DNA of 64,000 bases, taken from assembly GCF_016598475.1 (NCBI RefSeq), contig NZ_JAEMUX010000039.1:1-64000 (forward strand). The letters are read 5' to 3'. The stretch is from Streptomyces adelaidensis (GTDB lineage Bacteria; Actinomycetota; Actinomycetes; Streptomycetales; Streptomycetaceae). Below the pieces are notes generated by a model. The model had not been told where the DNA came from, made no database searches, and saw only the letters and a program-made list of their open reading frames with translations. Shown in pieces: positions 25,689-33,619 of the stretch. The translations under genes and the position numbers were made by a program. Position 1 is the stretch's first letter, and each line of letters opens with the position of its first letter.

Positions 25689-26339
25689 TCAGTCGTTCGC
25701 GACGACGGCGTACCGGGGCTCGTTCTCGGCCATCTGCCGCAGCGCGTCCTTGCGGTCGCGCTTGGAGAGCCGGTCGACGTACAGGTAGCCGTACAGGTGG
25801 TCGGTCTCGTGCTGCAGGCAGCGCGCGAAGTAGCCGGTGCCGCGCACCTTGATCGGGTTGCCCTTCTCGTCCTGCCCGGTGACCTCGGCGTAGTCGGGGC
25901 GGGCGAGCGGCATGTACGCGGTCGGCACCGACAGGCAGCCCTCGTTGCTGTCGTCCAACCGGCGCTGCTCGGCGGGAAGTTCGACGAGCTTCGGGTTGCA
26001 GACCACGCCGACGTGCCGGTTGCCCTCGTCGTCCGGGCAGTCGTACACGAACACCTTCAGATCGACGCCGATCTGGTTGGCGGCCAGGCCCACGCCCTCG
26101 GCCGCGTGCTGGCTGGCGAACATGTCGTCCACCAGCTTCGCCAGTTCGTCGCCGAACTCCGTGATGTCCTTGCACTCCTTGTGCAGCACGGGGTTCCCGA
26201 CGACCGTGATCGGCCGCGACGTGCCACGCTCCCGGTAGGCCTGCTCGCGCTCCTCGCAGTCCTCCGTGTCGACGACGAACCCCTCGTCATCGACGGGGAG
26301 CACGCCCACGTGCTGCTGATCGGTGTCCTGCTGGGCCAT
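25689..26339 (-). CDS. def: Peptide deformylase
   Basis: 216-aa metalloenzyme that removes the formyl group from the N-terminal methionine of new proteins. All three family motifs are present: GVGLAANQIG (motif I), EGCLSVP with the metal-binding Cys (motif II) and QHETDHLYG (HExxH, motif III). An extra acidic N-terminal stretch of about 40 residues and an Arg/Lys-containing C-terminal tail make it longer than the basic enzyme. It is convergent with the AraC gene. The ATG at 26339 follows GAGGAAGG. Streptomycetes usually carry several def copies, so this is one paralogue. Confidence 0.95.
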   Translation of the reverse strand: MAQQDTDQQHVGVLPVDDEGFVVDTEDCEEREQAYRERGTSRPITVVGNPVLHKECKDITEFGDELAKLVDDMFASQHAAEGVGLAANQIGVDLKVFVYDCPDDEGNRHVGVVCNPKLVELPAEQRRLDDSNEGCLSVPTAYMPLARPDYAEVTGQDEKGNPIKVRGTGYFARCLQHETDHLYGYLYVDRLSKRDRKDALRQMAENEPRYAVVAND

Positions 26340-26395
26340 GACAGACGTACGCCTTCCTCAGAAAAACAGGGGGTGAAGTTGCTGATACAGGGTAC

Positions 26396-26440
26396 GGGGC
26401 GAACGGCGCCCCTCCAGGGGCACGGGGAACCACGCGAACG
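26396..26440. repeat. REP-type palindromic repeat between def and the TPR gene
   Basis: ggggcgaacggcgcccctccaggggcacggggaaccacgcg-type sequence, related to the hairpin at 18325-18361. Base pairing of gcgcccct with aggggc- makes a small hairpin. It lies just downstream of the TPR gene stop. Confidence 0.65.
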
Positions 26441-26481
26441 GGCACGACGAGCCCGCGGCCGGAAATCGACCGTGCGCGCCG

Positions 26482-27486
26482 CTAACAGACCTCTTCCAGA
26501 TCCCGCCAGTCACGAGAATCCGGGCTGTCCGCGACCCACCCGTCCAGCAGCCCCCGGACCAGCGAGGCCGGCGCGGCAATCCCGCACTCCCGTTCGGGCG
26601 CCCACAACTGCCCGTCCGTGACGTGCCCGAGCGGCCCGGGATGCCCCGGCTCGCTGTGGTCGTGGGGATCGAGATGGTCCCCGTCGCCCTCGTCCGAGGG
26701 CATCCGGGACTCCGAACACAGCCGGCACAGCAACCGCACCGAGGACGACCAGTCCTCCGCGGCGAACCCGGCGTCGGCCGCGAGCCGCTCCAGCGCGTTG
26801 CGGTCGGCCTCCGTCGCGGCCTCCAGCAGCACCACCCAGGTGGGCACCGGCGACGGCGCCCACAGCTCGATCTCGTCGAACACGGGGTACGCGTGACCGG
26901 CGGCCGTGGTCCGCTCCCCGTGCGGCACCCCGTCGTGCAGGACGACCTCGCCCCAGCGCCGCCCGGAGGACGGCAGCGGGATGGAGAGCACCTCGATGCG
27001 GGCGGGGTCGAGCCGCCGCCCCCACACGACCTCGGCCTCGCCCTCCGGCGAGAGCCGTACGGCCGCGCTGCCCAGGTTCATGCCCACCGGCTCACCGGAT
27101 TCCCCGGCGCCCCCGGACCTCGGCCGGGCCGCGCCCCCGGGCACCCGCAGCCCGTACGCCTGCCAGGCCCGGCGGGCCAGCGGCCAGTCCTGCAGGGCGG
27201 TCGCGGCGATGCCCACGTTCCACCAGTCGGGCGCCCCGGTCTCCCGGTCGAGCAGCGCGACCGCCCGCAGACCGGCCGCCCGTGCCTGCTCCCAGTCGTG
27301 CCGGAACTTGTGCAGCAGGGCGAGGTTGAACCAGGACTCGGACAGCCACGGTTCCAGGTCCGCGGCACGTGTCAGCAGCGCGCCCGCGTCCTCGTACCGA
27401 CCGTCGCCGATCAGCGTGAACGCACGATCGGTGGCCTGCCGCCAAGAGGCGGAGGGCCGATGCCGTCCCTTGCCGAAGATCCTCAC
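26482..27486 (-). CDS. Tetratricopeptide-repeat protein of unknown function
   Basis: 334 aa. Two to three TPR-like helical pairs occupy the first ~130 residues (FTLIGDGRYEDAGALLTRAADLEPWLSESWFNLAL). A beta-rich region (VVWGRRLDPARIEVLSIPLPSSGRRWGEVVLHDGVPHG) follows, then a C-terminal segment with CRLCSES and a His/Asp-rich stretch (DGDHLDPHDHSEPGH) that could bind metal. The GTG at 27486 gives VRIFGKGRHRPS and follows ggcgggaa. It is conserved in streptomycetes as far as I recall, with no assigned role. The downstream gene is def. Confidence 0.8.
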   Translation of the reverse strand: MRIFGKGRHRPSASWRQATDRAFTLIGDGRYEDAGALLTRAADLEPWLSESWFNLALLHKFRHDWEQARAAGLRAVALLDRETGAPDWWNVGIAATALQDWPLARRAWQAYGLRVPGGAARPRSGGAGESGEPVGMNLGSAAVRLSPEGEAEVVWGRRLDPARIEVLSIPLPSSGRRWGEVVLHDGVPHGERTTAAGHAYPVFDEIELWAPSPVPTWVVLLEAATEADRNALERLAADAGFAAEDWSSSVRLLCRLCSESRMPSDEGDGDHLDPHDHSEPGHPGPLGHVTDGQLWAPERECGIAAPASLVRGLLDGWVADSPDSRDWRDLEEVC

Positions 27487-27614
27487 GATTCCCGCCTGCC
27501 AGTTACGGTTCCCGCCTGTCAGTTCTATTGGAGTGGGCTGGCCGTCGCCCCCGGTACACCCCTCTCCCTCGCATCCAACCACGGACGGCTGGAGGGCCGC
27601 TCATTACCCATGGG

Positions 27615-28532
27615 TTACCCCACCACGGGCAAGGTCAGACCGCCCACCCGTCGCCCGCCACAACCCTGGCCGAGGGCGAGCGCCCATGCGCCGTCCCGAT
27701 GCTTCGACAGCACCCTGGCGAGCGATTCCACGACCTCCGGCTGATAGTCCCGTGCCGTCCCCAGCCCTAGTTCCTCCAGCGCCCCTCCGGGCCCTGCTTC
27801 CCATGCTTTCTCCTCATATGCGTTCACGCCCCGCACGATCCCCGCGCCGACCGGCTGCTCACGGTACGGATTCCGCCTGCCACTCCACCACGGCGACCTC
27901 GGCATCCACCCCGGCGCTGCTGAGCGGCCGGGAGCCCGGCGGTGGCCCCGACCGGCACGGGGCCACCGCCGGGCTCAGCCGGCCGATGTCGTGCATCAGC
28001 GCCGCGTACTCCAGCACGGCCGGTTCCGGTTCGCCGAGCCCCAGCTCCCACCCCACCTCCCGGCTGAAATGTCGACGGCCTGGACGAGCGCGCGGATGGT
28101 CGCCTGGTGCGCGGGCCGTTCCCGGTGGTACTGCGCGAACACCCAGCAGGAGACATACATCGGCAGCAGGACGAGGAGCGCGGCGAGGGGCCCGTACGGG
28201 CTGTGCCACAGCACAGCTGTGATCGGCCCGGCGAGCCCGTGCACGGTGTCGGGCCCGAGCGGGCACGGGAAGAGGCCGTGCGATGCGCCCGGTACGGGCA
28301 ACCCGCTCAGCCGAGCGCCAGGATGCCGCCGTCGAGCATGGTGAGCACCACGCAGAACACCAGCACCGCGGCTGCGGCCCGGCGGCGGCCCGCACCGCGA
28401 GGGTCAGCTGGGCCCGCCCGCCAGACCTGGCGCAGCCCTCGCGGCCGCTGCTCGCAGCTGTACGGGACAGGCCACGGCACCGGCGACCACACAGGCGACG
28501 TACACACGTGTCCATGCCGGTACCGCCCCCAT
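27615..28532 (-). pseudogene. Frameshifted HD-domain membrane protein
   Basis: Pieces in successive frames read as one protein on the minus strand. It begins with ATG 28532 (MGAVPAWTRVYVACVVAGAV, preceded by GGGAGGGG), a membrane start. LVFCVVLTMLDGGILALG lies in another frame; then SPYGPLAALLVLLPMYVSCWVFAQYHRERPAHQA in another; then VLEYAALMHDIGRLS, carrying the HD motif, in another. Finally VRGVNAYEEKAWEAG and SLARVLSKH lie in a fourth frame, ending at 27615. At least three frameshifts break it. Intact relatives are HD-domain phosphohydrolases with N-terminal membrane helices. Sequencing error could also explain shifts, but their number argues against that. Confidence 0.75.
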
Positions 28533-28666
28533 CGCACCCCTCCCGCGCTCGGGCTCCGGAGCCCAGGGCGGGCCCTGCCGGGCAGGGGCGGGTACGGGCT
28601 GAATCCAGGGGGCCACGATGCAGCCAGCCTGACGGAAGCAGTCAGCGCGGCCGCCAGGCCCGTCGT

Positions 28667-29056
28667 TCAGTGCGCCACGTCGGCCGCGAGCACCTTGTTG
28701 AGTTGCTCCACCGTCGCCGGGGACTCGCGCTGGAAGGCGGCGATGTCGAGGCCGTCGTCGCCCATGACGGTCAAGAGGGTGCGCTCGCCGACGGCGACGA
28801 CGATGACGTGTCCGGCGGCGCACCGGATGACGACCTCGCGGAGGGCGCCGGTGCCGGACTGGTCGGCCATGCGGCGGCCGACGCCGAGGGTGGCGGCCGC
28901 GAGCGCGGCGACGGACTCGGCGTGGACCGTGTCGACGTCGGCCACGACAAGGAGCCCGTCCACGGTGGACAGGACGCTCTCGGCGACGCCCATCACCCGT
29001 TCACGCAGCGAGGCCAGGATGCCGGTGAGCGATTCGGTCGGTGCGTGTGCGGTCAT
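28667..29056 (-). CDS. Roadblock/LC7-like protein (last gene of cluster)
   Basis: 129 aa of Roadblock/LC7-type alpha-beta fold. VLSTVDGLLVVADVDTVHAESVAALAAATLGVGRRMAD and VVIRCAAGHVIVVAVGERTLLTVMG fit the two halves. Such proteins are partners of small GTPases (as in the MglA/MglB or Cvn systems). It is transcribed in the same direction as the three upstream genes, after a 53-bp gap with a possible GGAGC site (agcacgttccc upstream of ATG). No GTPase gene is in the cluster. Confidence 0.8.
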   Translation of the reverse strand: MTAHAPTESLTGILASLRERVMGVAESVLSTVDGLLVVADVDTVHAESVAALAAATLGVGRRMADQSGTGALREVVIRCAAGHVIVVAVGERTLLTVMGDDGLDIAAFQRESPATVEQLNKVLAADVAH

Positions 29057-29109
29057 GGGAACGTGCTCCTTGGTCCAGACATCTGCGGTGGGTGTGCGGT
29101 CCGAGCGGC

Positions 29110-29559
29110 TCAGTCGGACAGGTTCCGGTCGGACTCGGGGAGCTCCCGCAGCCCGCGACGGACGCGCCGCAGCATTTCGACTGAGGGTTGGTCGGCGATC
29201 AGTTCCTCGGCCGACAGCAGGGAGATGGGCGGGAAGGGAGGCGGCGACGCCGGGGTGTCCGACGCGTCGTCACAGGTGTTCGGGGGAACGGGTGCCGCGC
29301 CCCGCACGGGTAACGCGGGAAGGGAGGCCGCGCCCCGCACGGGTAACGTCGTCCGTGCCACGGCAGCGGGGCCGGGATCGTACTCGGGATCGGACTCAGG
29401 CTCAGGCTCGGGCTCGCGCTGGGGCTCGGTGGACGGTGGGGCTTTTGCAGGTGGTGCCGGGCGCTCGTCCACCGCTGCTCGCGGGGTCGAACGCCGCCGG
29501 AGGCGGGCCGCCTTGCTACGGCGGCGCCGCTTCCGGGCCGGGTCTTTGTCGGGGCTCAC
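29110..29559 (-). CDS. Charged hypothetical protein of the Roadblock cluster
   Basis: 149 aa, unrecognised. It begins VSPDKDPARKRRRRSKAARL, strongly basic, then turns acidic with EPEPEPESDPEYDP. A pair of near-identical TLPVRGAASLP/ALPVRGAAPVP units follows, and the protein ends in a predicted helical segment (SVEMLRRVRRGLRELPESD). The GTG start at 29559 overlaps the TAG of the DUF4388 gene by one base (TAGTG), which fixes it. It is probably largely disordered, apart from the C-terminal helix, which could bind a Roadblock dimer. Confidence 0.7.
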   Translation of the reverse strand: MSPDKDPARKRRRRSKAARLRRRSTPRAAVDERPAPPAKAPPSTEPQREPEPEPESDPEYDPGPAAVARTTLPVRGAASLPALPVRGAAPVPPNTCDDASDTPASPPPFPPISLLSAEELIADQPSVEMLRRVRRGLRELPESDRNLSD

Positions 29560-30641
29560 TACCCGCCCTTCGCTCCGAGGTCTCCGAAGGGAGACCCCTC
29601 GCCGGGCCTGCGTCTGGGCAGGGGACCGGCTCTCGGTGACGGTTCGTCGGATGCCTGCTGTCCCTGTTGCCCCTGCTGTCCCTGAAGGACCCGGGGTGCG
29701 GTGCTGGGCCGACCGTCGAATGTGGTTCCGGTCTCCCACCGGACGGCCTGGAGCGTCTCCAGCCGGATCAGGTCCAGCATCACCGCGTAGAGTCCGCGCC
29801 CCCGGGCGAAGGCGAGGTCGCGGGGGGTACGGCGCCCGTTGACGCTCTCGATGAGGTCCTGGTGACGTCGGGTCAGTCCGCGGCGGCCGGGCTTCGGGTG
29901 GCCGCCGTCGGCCGCCGGCGTATCGCTGTCGGCTTCGGGGGCACCGCGGCCGGTCGCCGGTTGGGCGATGGCCGGTTGGCCGGTAGCCGGTGTACCGACG
30001 ATCGCTTCGCCGATGATGACCGGTTCAGATCGGACGCGGTCGACAGCGATCGCACCCGACCTGACCGGATCACCCATGCCCGGTTCGGACCGAACCCGGC
30101 CGCCGGCAACCGGCTCGGGCCGGAGTGAGTCACCGATGACCGGTTCGGGCCGGACCCGAGCCAGTTCGCCCGCGGGACCCCACAGCCGGGTCAGCAGCGC
30201 CATCCGCCGGGTGGTCTCCTCGGCCAGCGGCCGCGGCTCGACACCGGGACGGGCGAGGAGGGTCGGTTCCCGTTCGGTCAGCTCCCAGCCGCCGGGCGGG
30301 CTGAGCGCCATCGCGAAGGCCCCGTCGAACACCGCCGCCGTACAGACGACCTCCAGTTCGGCGGCGCCGATCAGCCCGGCGGCCACCAGATGCAGGTCCA
30401 GCCGGTCCGCGTCGGGTTCCGCCGCACGGGCCGCCAGCCAGGCGTCGTCCTCGATCCGGCCCGAGGCGAGCAGCGCGGACGTCGCGGTCGGCGCGCCCGG
30501 TGTCTCGATCGCGCCGATCAGGCCGTCGCGCAGGTGAATCGTGCCACCTGGAACGCCGGAGACCCGGACTGTGCCGGTATAGCCCTCTTGGTGCAGTGCT
30601 TGCAGGAGCGCGGGGACGTTGCGCGCCGAGGGTGTCTTCAC
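29559..30641 (-). CDS. DUF4388 (PatA N-terminal-like) protein
   Basis: 360 aa. Residues ~5-95 match the DUF4388/PatA N-terminal type: LLQALHQEGYTGTVRVSGVPGGTIHLRDGLIGAIETPG...SALLASGRIEDDAW. That domain occurs in bacterial signalling proteins near GTPases and Roadblock proteins. The middle (about 185-265) is low-complexity with repeated (R)PEPVIGD/VRSEP units. The region 270-320 (RRHQDLIESVNGRRTPRDLAFARGRGLYAVMLDLIRLE) is a second helical domain. The C-terminus is Gln/Pro/Arg-rich. The ATG at 30641 overlaps the stop of the upstream Roadblock gene (ATGA), showing an operon. Biochemical role unknown. Confidence 0.75.
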   Translation of the reverse strand: MKTPSARNVPALLQALHQEGYTGTVRVSGVPGGTIHLRDGLIGAIETPGAPTATSALLASGRIEDDAWLAARAAEPDADRLDLHLVAAGLIGAAELEVVCTAAVFDGAFAMALSPPGGWELTEREPTLLARPGVEPRPLAEETTRRMALLTRLWGPAGELARVRPEPVIGDSLRPEPVAGGRVRSEPGMGDPVRSGAIAVDRVRSEPVIIGEAIVGTPATGQPAIAQPATGRGAPEADSDTPAADGGHPKPGRRGLTRRHQDLIESVNGRRTPRDLAFARGRGLYAVMLDLIRLETLQAVRWETGTTFDGRPSTAPRVLQGQQGQQGQQASDEPSPRAGPLPRRRPGEGSPFGDLGAKGG

Positions 30642-31021
30642 GCCAGCACCTCGCGGGCCCGGTCGCCGAGGGTGCGCAGCGCCAGGGCCATGTTGGCCCG
30701 GTCCCGGTCGAGACCGGCGGCCAGCAGCAGCGGGTCACCGGCCGACCGGTGCACGGAGAGCAGCACCTGAAGGCGTCGCCTGCTGGTCATGACCACGCTC
30801 TCCAACTCCCCCTCGGCCCCCGCATCGCCGAGCCGCTCGGAGATGAGGGTGGCGAGGTCGGCGCCCTCCGTGCCGGTGCCGGCCTGGGCGACGTCTCCCG
30901 CCGCGCCGTAGGTGAGACCGGTGACGGCGTCGATCAGCGCGACGCCGGTGACGCCCGGAGAGTCGAGAAGCCGGTCCAGGGAGGCCTGGAGCGCCGGCCG
31001 CTTTTCCCCTAGTCCCCCCAT
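30638..31021 (-). CDS. Roadblock/LC7-like protein (first gene of cluster)
   Basis: 127 aa: LQASLDRLLDSPGVTGVALIDAVTGLTYGAAG is the typical Roadblock opening. LESVVMTSRRRLQVLLSVHRSAGDPLLLAAGLDRDRANMALALRTLGDRA is the second half and resembles the protein encoded divergently at 31175. The start at 31021 gives MGGLGEKRPALQ; ATG, with ccacgttcac-like spacing and no strong site. It is the head of the leftward four-gene cluster and 153 bp from the divergent Roadblock gene. Confidence 0.8.
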   Translation of the reverse strand: MGGLGEKRPALQASLDRLLDSPGVTGVALIDAVTGLTYGAAGDVAQAGTGTEGADLATLISERLGDAGAEGELESVVMTSRRRLQVLLSVHRSAGDPLLLAAGLDRDRANMALALRTLGDRAREVLA

Positions 31022-31174
31022 TCACCCTCCACGTTCACGCGCCGCGCAGTACTTTGAACGCCAACTTCCGTAACACGCAACAAAGTTGATGTTTGTGACC
31101 GGTGGGTCACTCGTGTCGATCGTAGTTGGCCGGACAGTGACCGGTCAGCAGCACTGAGGAATTGGGGCAGCAAT

Positions 31175-31540
31175 ATGAACATCGAGACCGCACTCAAGGA
31201 AGCCATGACCGTGGACGGTGCGATCGGTGTCGCGCTGGTCGACTACGAGAGCGGTATGTCGCTCGGCACCCTCGGCGGCGGGCAGCAACTCGATCTGGAA
31301 CTCGCGGCGGCCGGGAACACCGAGGTCGTGCGCTCCAAGATGCGCACGCTGTCGTCGCTGGACATGAACGACGTGATCGAGGACATCCTGATCACGCTCG
31401 GCCGGCAGTACCACCTGATCCGCCCGCTGGGCAGCAGCAAGGGATCGCTCTTCCTCTACCTGGCGCTGGACCGCTCCCGCAGCAACCTCGCGCTGGCCCG
31501 CCACGCGCTGAAGCGCATCGAGAACGGCCTTGAGGTCTGA
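31175..31540 (+). CDS. Roadblock/LC7-like protein (divergent)
   Basis: 121 aa: ALKEAMTVDGAIGVALVDYESGMSLGTLGGG then NDVIEDILITLGRQYHLIRPLG and SLFLYLALDRSRSNLALARHALKRIE. The shape and the LDRxRxNxALA signature match the protein at 30638-31021, so the two are paralogues. It is preceded by gaggaattggggcagcaat and starts at ATG 31175. It stands alone on the plus strand, followed by a tandem-repeat spacer and the rsrA terminator. Confidence 0.85.
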   Translation: MNIETALKEAMTVDGAIGVALVDYESGMSLGTLGGGQQLDLELAAAGNTEVVRSKMRTLSSLDMNDVIEDILITLGRQYHLIRPLGSSKGSLFLYLALDRSRSNLALARHALKRIENGLEV

Positions 31541-31542
31541 AG

Positions 31543-31622
31543 ACTGAGGGCTGCGGCCCGAGGACTGAGGGCTGAGGACTGAGGGCTGAGGGCTGACGAC
31601 TGAGGGCTGAGGGCTGAGGTCC
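31543..31622. repeat. 7/14-bp tandem repeat after the Roadblock gene
   Basis: Units of gactgagggctgag (built from gactgag and ggctgag heptamers) repeat through the spacer, interrupted once near 31555-31568. It lies between convergent genes and encodes nothing with codon bias. Confidence 0.85.
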
Positions 31623-31647
31623 GATCCCGTTCCCACCGACTCACGAA

Positions 31648-31697
31648 CTGAGCCCGTTCCCCGAACGGCCGAACGGCCATTCCCGAAACGGGCTCAG
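31648..31697 (-). terminator. Terminator-like hairpin after rsrA
   Basis: ctgagcccgtt (31648-31658) pairs with aacgggctcag (31687-31697). The loop carries two nested gaacggcc copies. It is positioned 8 bp past the rsrA stop and may work in both directions. Confidence 0.65.
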
Positions 31698-31705
31698 TCA
31701 GAGTT

Positions 31706-32017
31706 TCAGCTCTCCTGCGGTGCCACCGGCGAGGCCGTCACATCGTGCTCGGGCACGGCCTGCCCCGAACGGATCAGATCGATCCGCCCCATCACCTTGG
31801 CCCGCAGATCGGTGGGCACGTCGTCCTGCCCACAGCACCGCTTGACCAGCTTCTTGACGGCCTGTTCGAGCCCGTACTTCTCCAGGCACGGCGAGCACTC
31901 CTCGAAGTGGTGCTCGAACTTGGTGCAGTCGGTGTCGGGCATCTCCCGGTCGAGGAACTCGTAGAGATGATCGAGGATCTCGCTGCAATCCGTCTCATGC
32001 GGCTCTCCGCAGCTCAT
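31706..32017 (-). CDS. rsrA: Zinc-binding redox anti-sigma factor RsrA
   Basis: 103-aa ZAS-type anti-sigma factor that sequesters SigR in the reduced state. It releases SigR when disulfide stress oxidises its cysteines and ejects zinc. The residues known to matter in S. coelicolor RsrA are all at the same numbers here: Cys11, His37, Cys41 and Cys44 (HFEECSPC), plus Cys3, Cys31 and the pair Cys61-Cys62. The ATG at 32017 overlaps the sigR TGA by four bases, giving coupled synthesis. A hairpin follows the stop. Confidence 0.97.
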   Translation of the reverse strand: MSCGEPHETDCSEILDHLYEFLDREMPDTDCTKFEHHFEECSPCLEKYGLEQAVKKLVKRCCGQDDVPTDLRAKVMGRIDLIRSGQAVPEHDVTASPVAPQES

Positions 32018-32685
32018 GAGCCCGAACCTTTCACTTCGTTCGACTCTCCGGCGCCGGCCGGGACCAGTCCACGGTCACGGGCGTAGTCCTCAAGCATGCC
32101 GCGCAGTTGACGGCGACCGCGGTGCAGCCGGGACATCACCGTACCGATGGGTGTCCCCATGATGTCGGCGATCTCCTTGTACGCAAAGCCCTCGACATCG
32201 GCGAGATAGACGGCGATGCGGAACTCCTCGGGAATCGCCTGCAGCGCTTCCTTCACGTCCGAGTCGGGCAGGTGATCGAGCGCCTGCGACTCGGCGGAGC
32301 GCAGCCCGGTCGACATGTGCGACTCGGCGCGCGCCAGCTGCCAGTCCTCGATCTCCTCGGCCGCACTGCGCTGGGGTTCGCGCTGCTTCTTGCGGTACGA
32401 GTTGATGAAGGTGTTCGTGAGGATGCGGTACAGCCAGGCCTTCAGGTTGGTGCCCTCGCGGAACTGGTGGAAGGACGCGTACGCCTTCGCGTACGTCTCC
32501 TGCACCAGATCCTCGGCATCGGCCGGGTTGCGCGTCATGCGCAGCGCGGCCGAGTACATCTGGTCGAGGAATTCCAGAGCGTCCCGCTCGAAACGGGCGC
32601 TGCGGTCCGCGGCGGTCTCCGTGCCCTCGGGCTGCTCCGCCTGGCCGCGCTCGGTCCCTGCGTCGGTCCCAGTGACCGGACCCAC
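32014..32685 (-). CDS. sigR: ECF sigma factor SigR (thiol stress)
   Basis: 223-aa ECF sigma factor that directs the thiol-oxidative stress regulon (thioredoxins, mycothiol, mycoredoxin and others). Region 2 has DAEDLVQETYAKAYASFHQF and LKAWLYRILTNTFINSYRKKQ. Region 4 has EGFAYKEIADIMGTPIGTVMSRLHRGRRQL. The GTG at 32685 (GPVTGTDAG) is the constitutive start. An in-frame ATG at 32850 adds exactly 55 residues, the size of the unstable SigR' isoform made from the stress promoter in S. coelicolor. That promoter is visible at 32908-32933. It overlaps rsrA by four bases. Confidence 0.96.
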   Translation of the reverse strand: MGPVTGTDAGTERGQAEQPEGTETAADRSARFERDALEFLDQMYSAALRMTRNPADAEDLVQETYAKAYASFHQFREGTNLKAWLYRILTNTFINSYRKKQREPQRSAAEEIEDWQLARAESHMSTGLRSAESQALDHLPDSDVKEALQAIPEEFRIAVYLADVEGFAYKEIADIMGTPIGTVMSRLHRGRRQLRGMLEDYARDRGLVPAGAGESNEVKGSGS

Positions 32686-32907
32686 CTCCTCCAGCGTCTG
32701 GGCGGCATCGAAACCGGTGCCACCAGAATCGGAGGATAGACGACGATCCGTGCCCGCCGCCGCCCGAACAGGGCCGCTCTTCGCCGCGTGCAGCACCGTC
32801 CAGTCCAGGTCAGCACGGCTGCTGCGGCTCGGGCAGATGGTCGAACCCATGCGGCGGACTTCCTCTCGTACGGCGGTCAGCACGGTCTCGCGCTGTCTGA
32901 TCCGCAC

Positions 32908-32933
32908 AACAGAGCCCCGCCGCACAACATTCC
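32908..32933 (-). promoter_or_regulatory. SigR-dependent promoter (sigRp2)
   Basis: On the minus strand GGAAT (32929-32933), an 18-bp spacer and GTT (32908-32910): a perfect match to the known SigR consensus GGAAT-N18-GTT. A transcript starting near 32900 would include the ATG at 32850 for the 55-aa extended SigR', giving positive autoregulation. Confidence 0.9.
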
Positions 32934-32952
32934 CCGGCCGGTGCCGAAGCCG

Positions 32953-33618
32953 TCATCCGAGTGACGCGATCCACTCCACGACACCGTCGGTGATCACCTT
33001 CAGCGCCTCCTCCTGCCCGAGGGGCGCCCGCTTCGGCACGACGAACCCGTGATCCCCGTACGGCACCTCGACAAGCCGGTACGAGCCCGCCGCCCCGTCA
33101 GCCCCAGCCGGGAACTCCTCGGGCCGCCCGAACGGGTCGTTCCCGCCCTGCACGACGAGCGTGGGCACCCCGGCCGCGAGCAGCTCGTCGGCCCGCGACT
33201 TCTCCGGCCTGCCCGGCGGATGCAGCGGAAAGCTCAACGCGAGTACGGCCGCCGCGCCCAGCTCCGTCGCCGTACGACAGGCGACCCGGGCCCCGGCGCT
33301 CCGCCCGCCCGCGATCACTGGCAGCCCCGGCTTCGCCAGCGCGGGCCACAGCCCCCGCCAGCCGGTGTCCAGCGTCCTCGGCGCGGGCGCGAGCTTCTTC
33401 CCCGCCACCCGCCACGGCTGCTCGACCAGGGCGACGGTCACCCCGTGCGCCGGCAGGACGGCGGCGAGGGCCCGCAGGTCCCGGGCCTCGACACCACCGC
33501 CGGCGCCATGGCTGACGGCGAGGACCCACTCGGCCGCCTTCCGGGCCTCGCACCAGGTGATGCGGGCCGTACCGGCGTCGGTGTCGACCTCTTCGCTGAC
33601 TGCCTCGATCTCGGTCAC
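32953..33618 (-). CDS. Alpha/beta-hydrolase-fold protein (dienelactone hydrolase-like)
   Basis: 221-aa cytosolic hydrolase of the KANL3/Tex30-like alpha/beta-hydrolase group. VLAVSHGAGGGVEARDL is the oxyanion strand, GGRSAGARVACR the nucleophile elbow with Ser, VVQGGNDPFGRPEEF carries the acid Asp, and PYGDHGFVVPK the catalytic His, so all triad residues are present. The GTG start is at 33618. The gene is one base pair from the stop of the SRAP gene, so the two are co-transcribed. No substrate can be named. Confidence 0.82.
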   Translation of the reverse strand: MTEIEAVSEEVDTDAGTARITWCEARKAAEWVLAVSHGAGGGVEARDLRALAAVLPAHGVTVALVEQPWRVAGKKLAPAPRTLDTGWRGLWPALAKPGLPVIAGGRSAGARVACRTATELGAAAVLALSFPLHPPGRPEKSRADELLAAGVPTLVVQGGNDPFGRPEEFPAGADGAAGSYRLVEVPYGDHGFVVPKRAPLGQEEALKVITDGVVEWIASLG

Positions 33619-33619
33619 A

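Noticed and set aside
28667..31540. A conservon (cvn) operon
   Set aside because: There is no membrane histidine-kinase-like CvnA and no GTPase CvnD; only Roadblock-like proteins are present.
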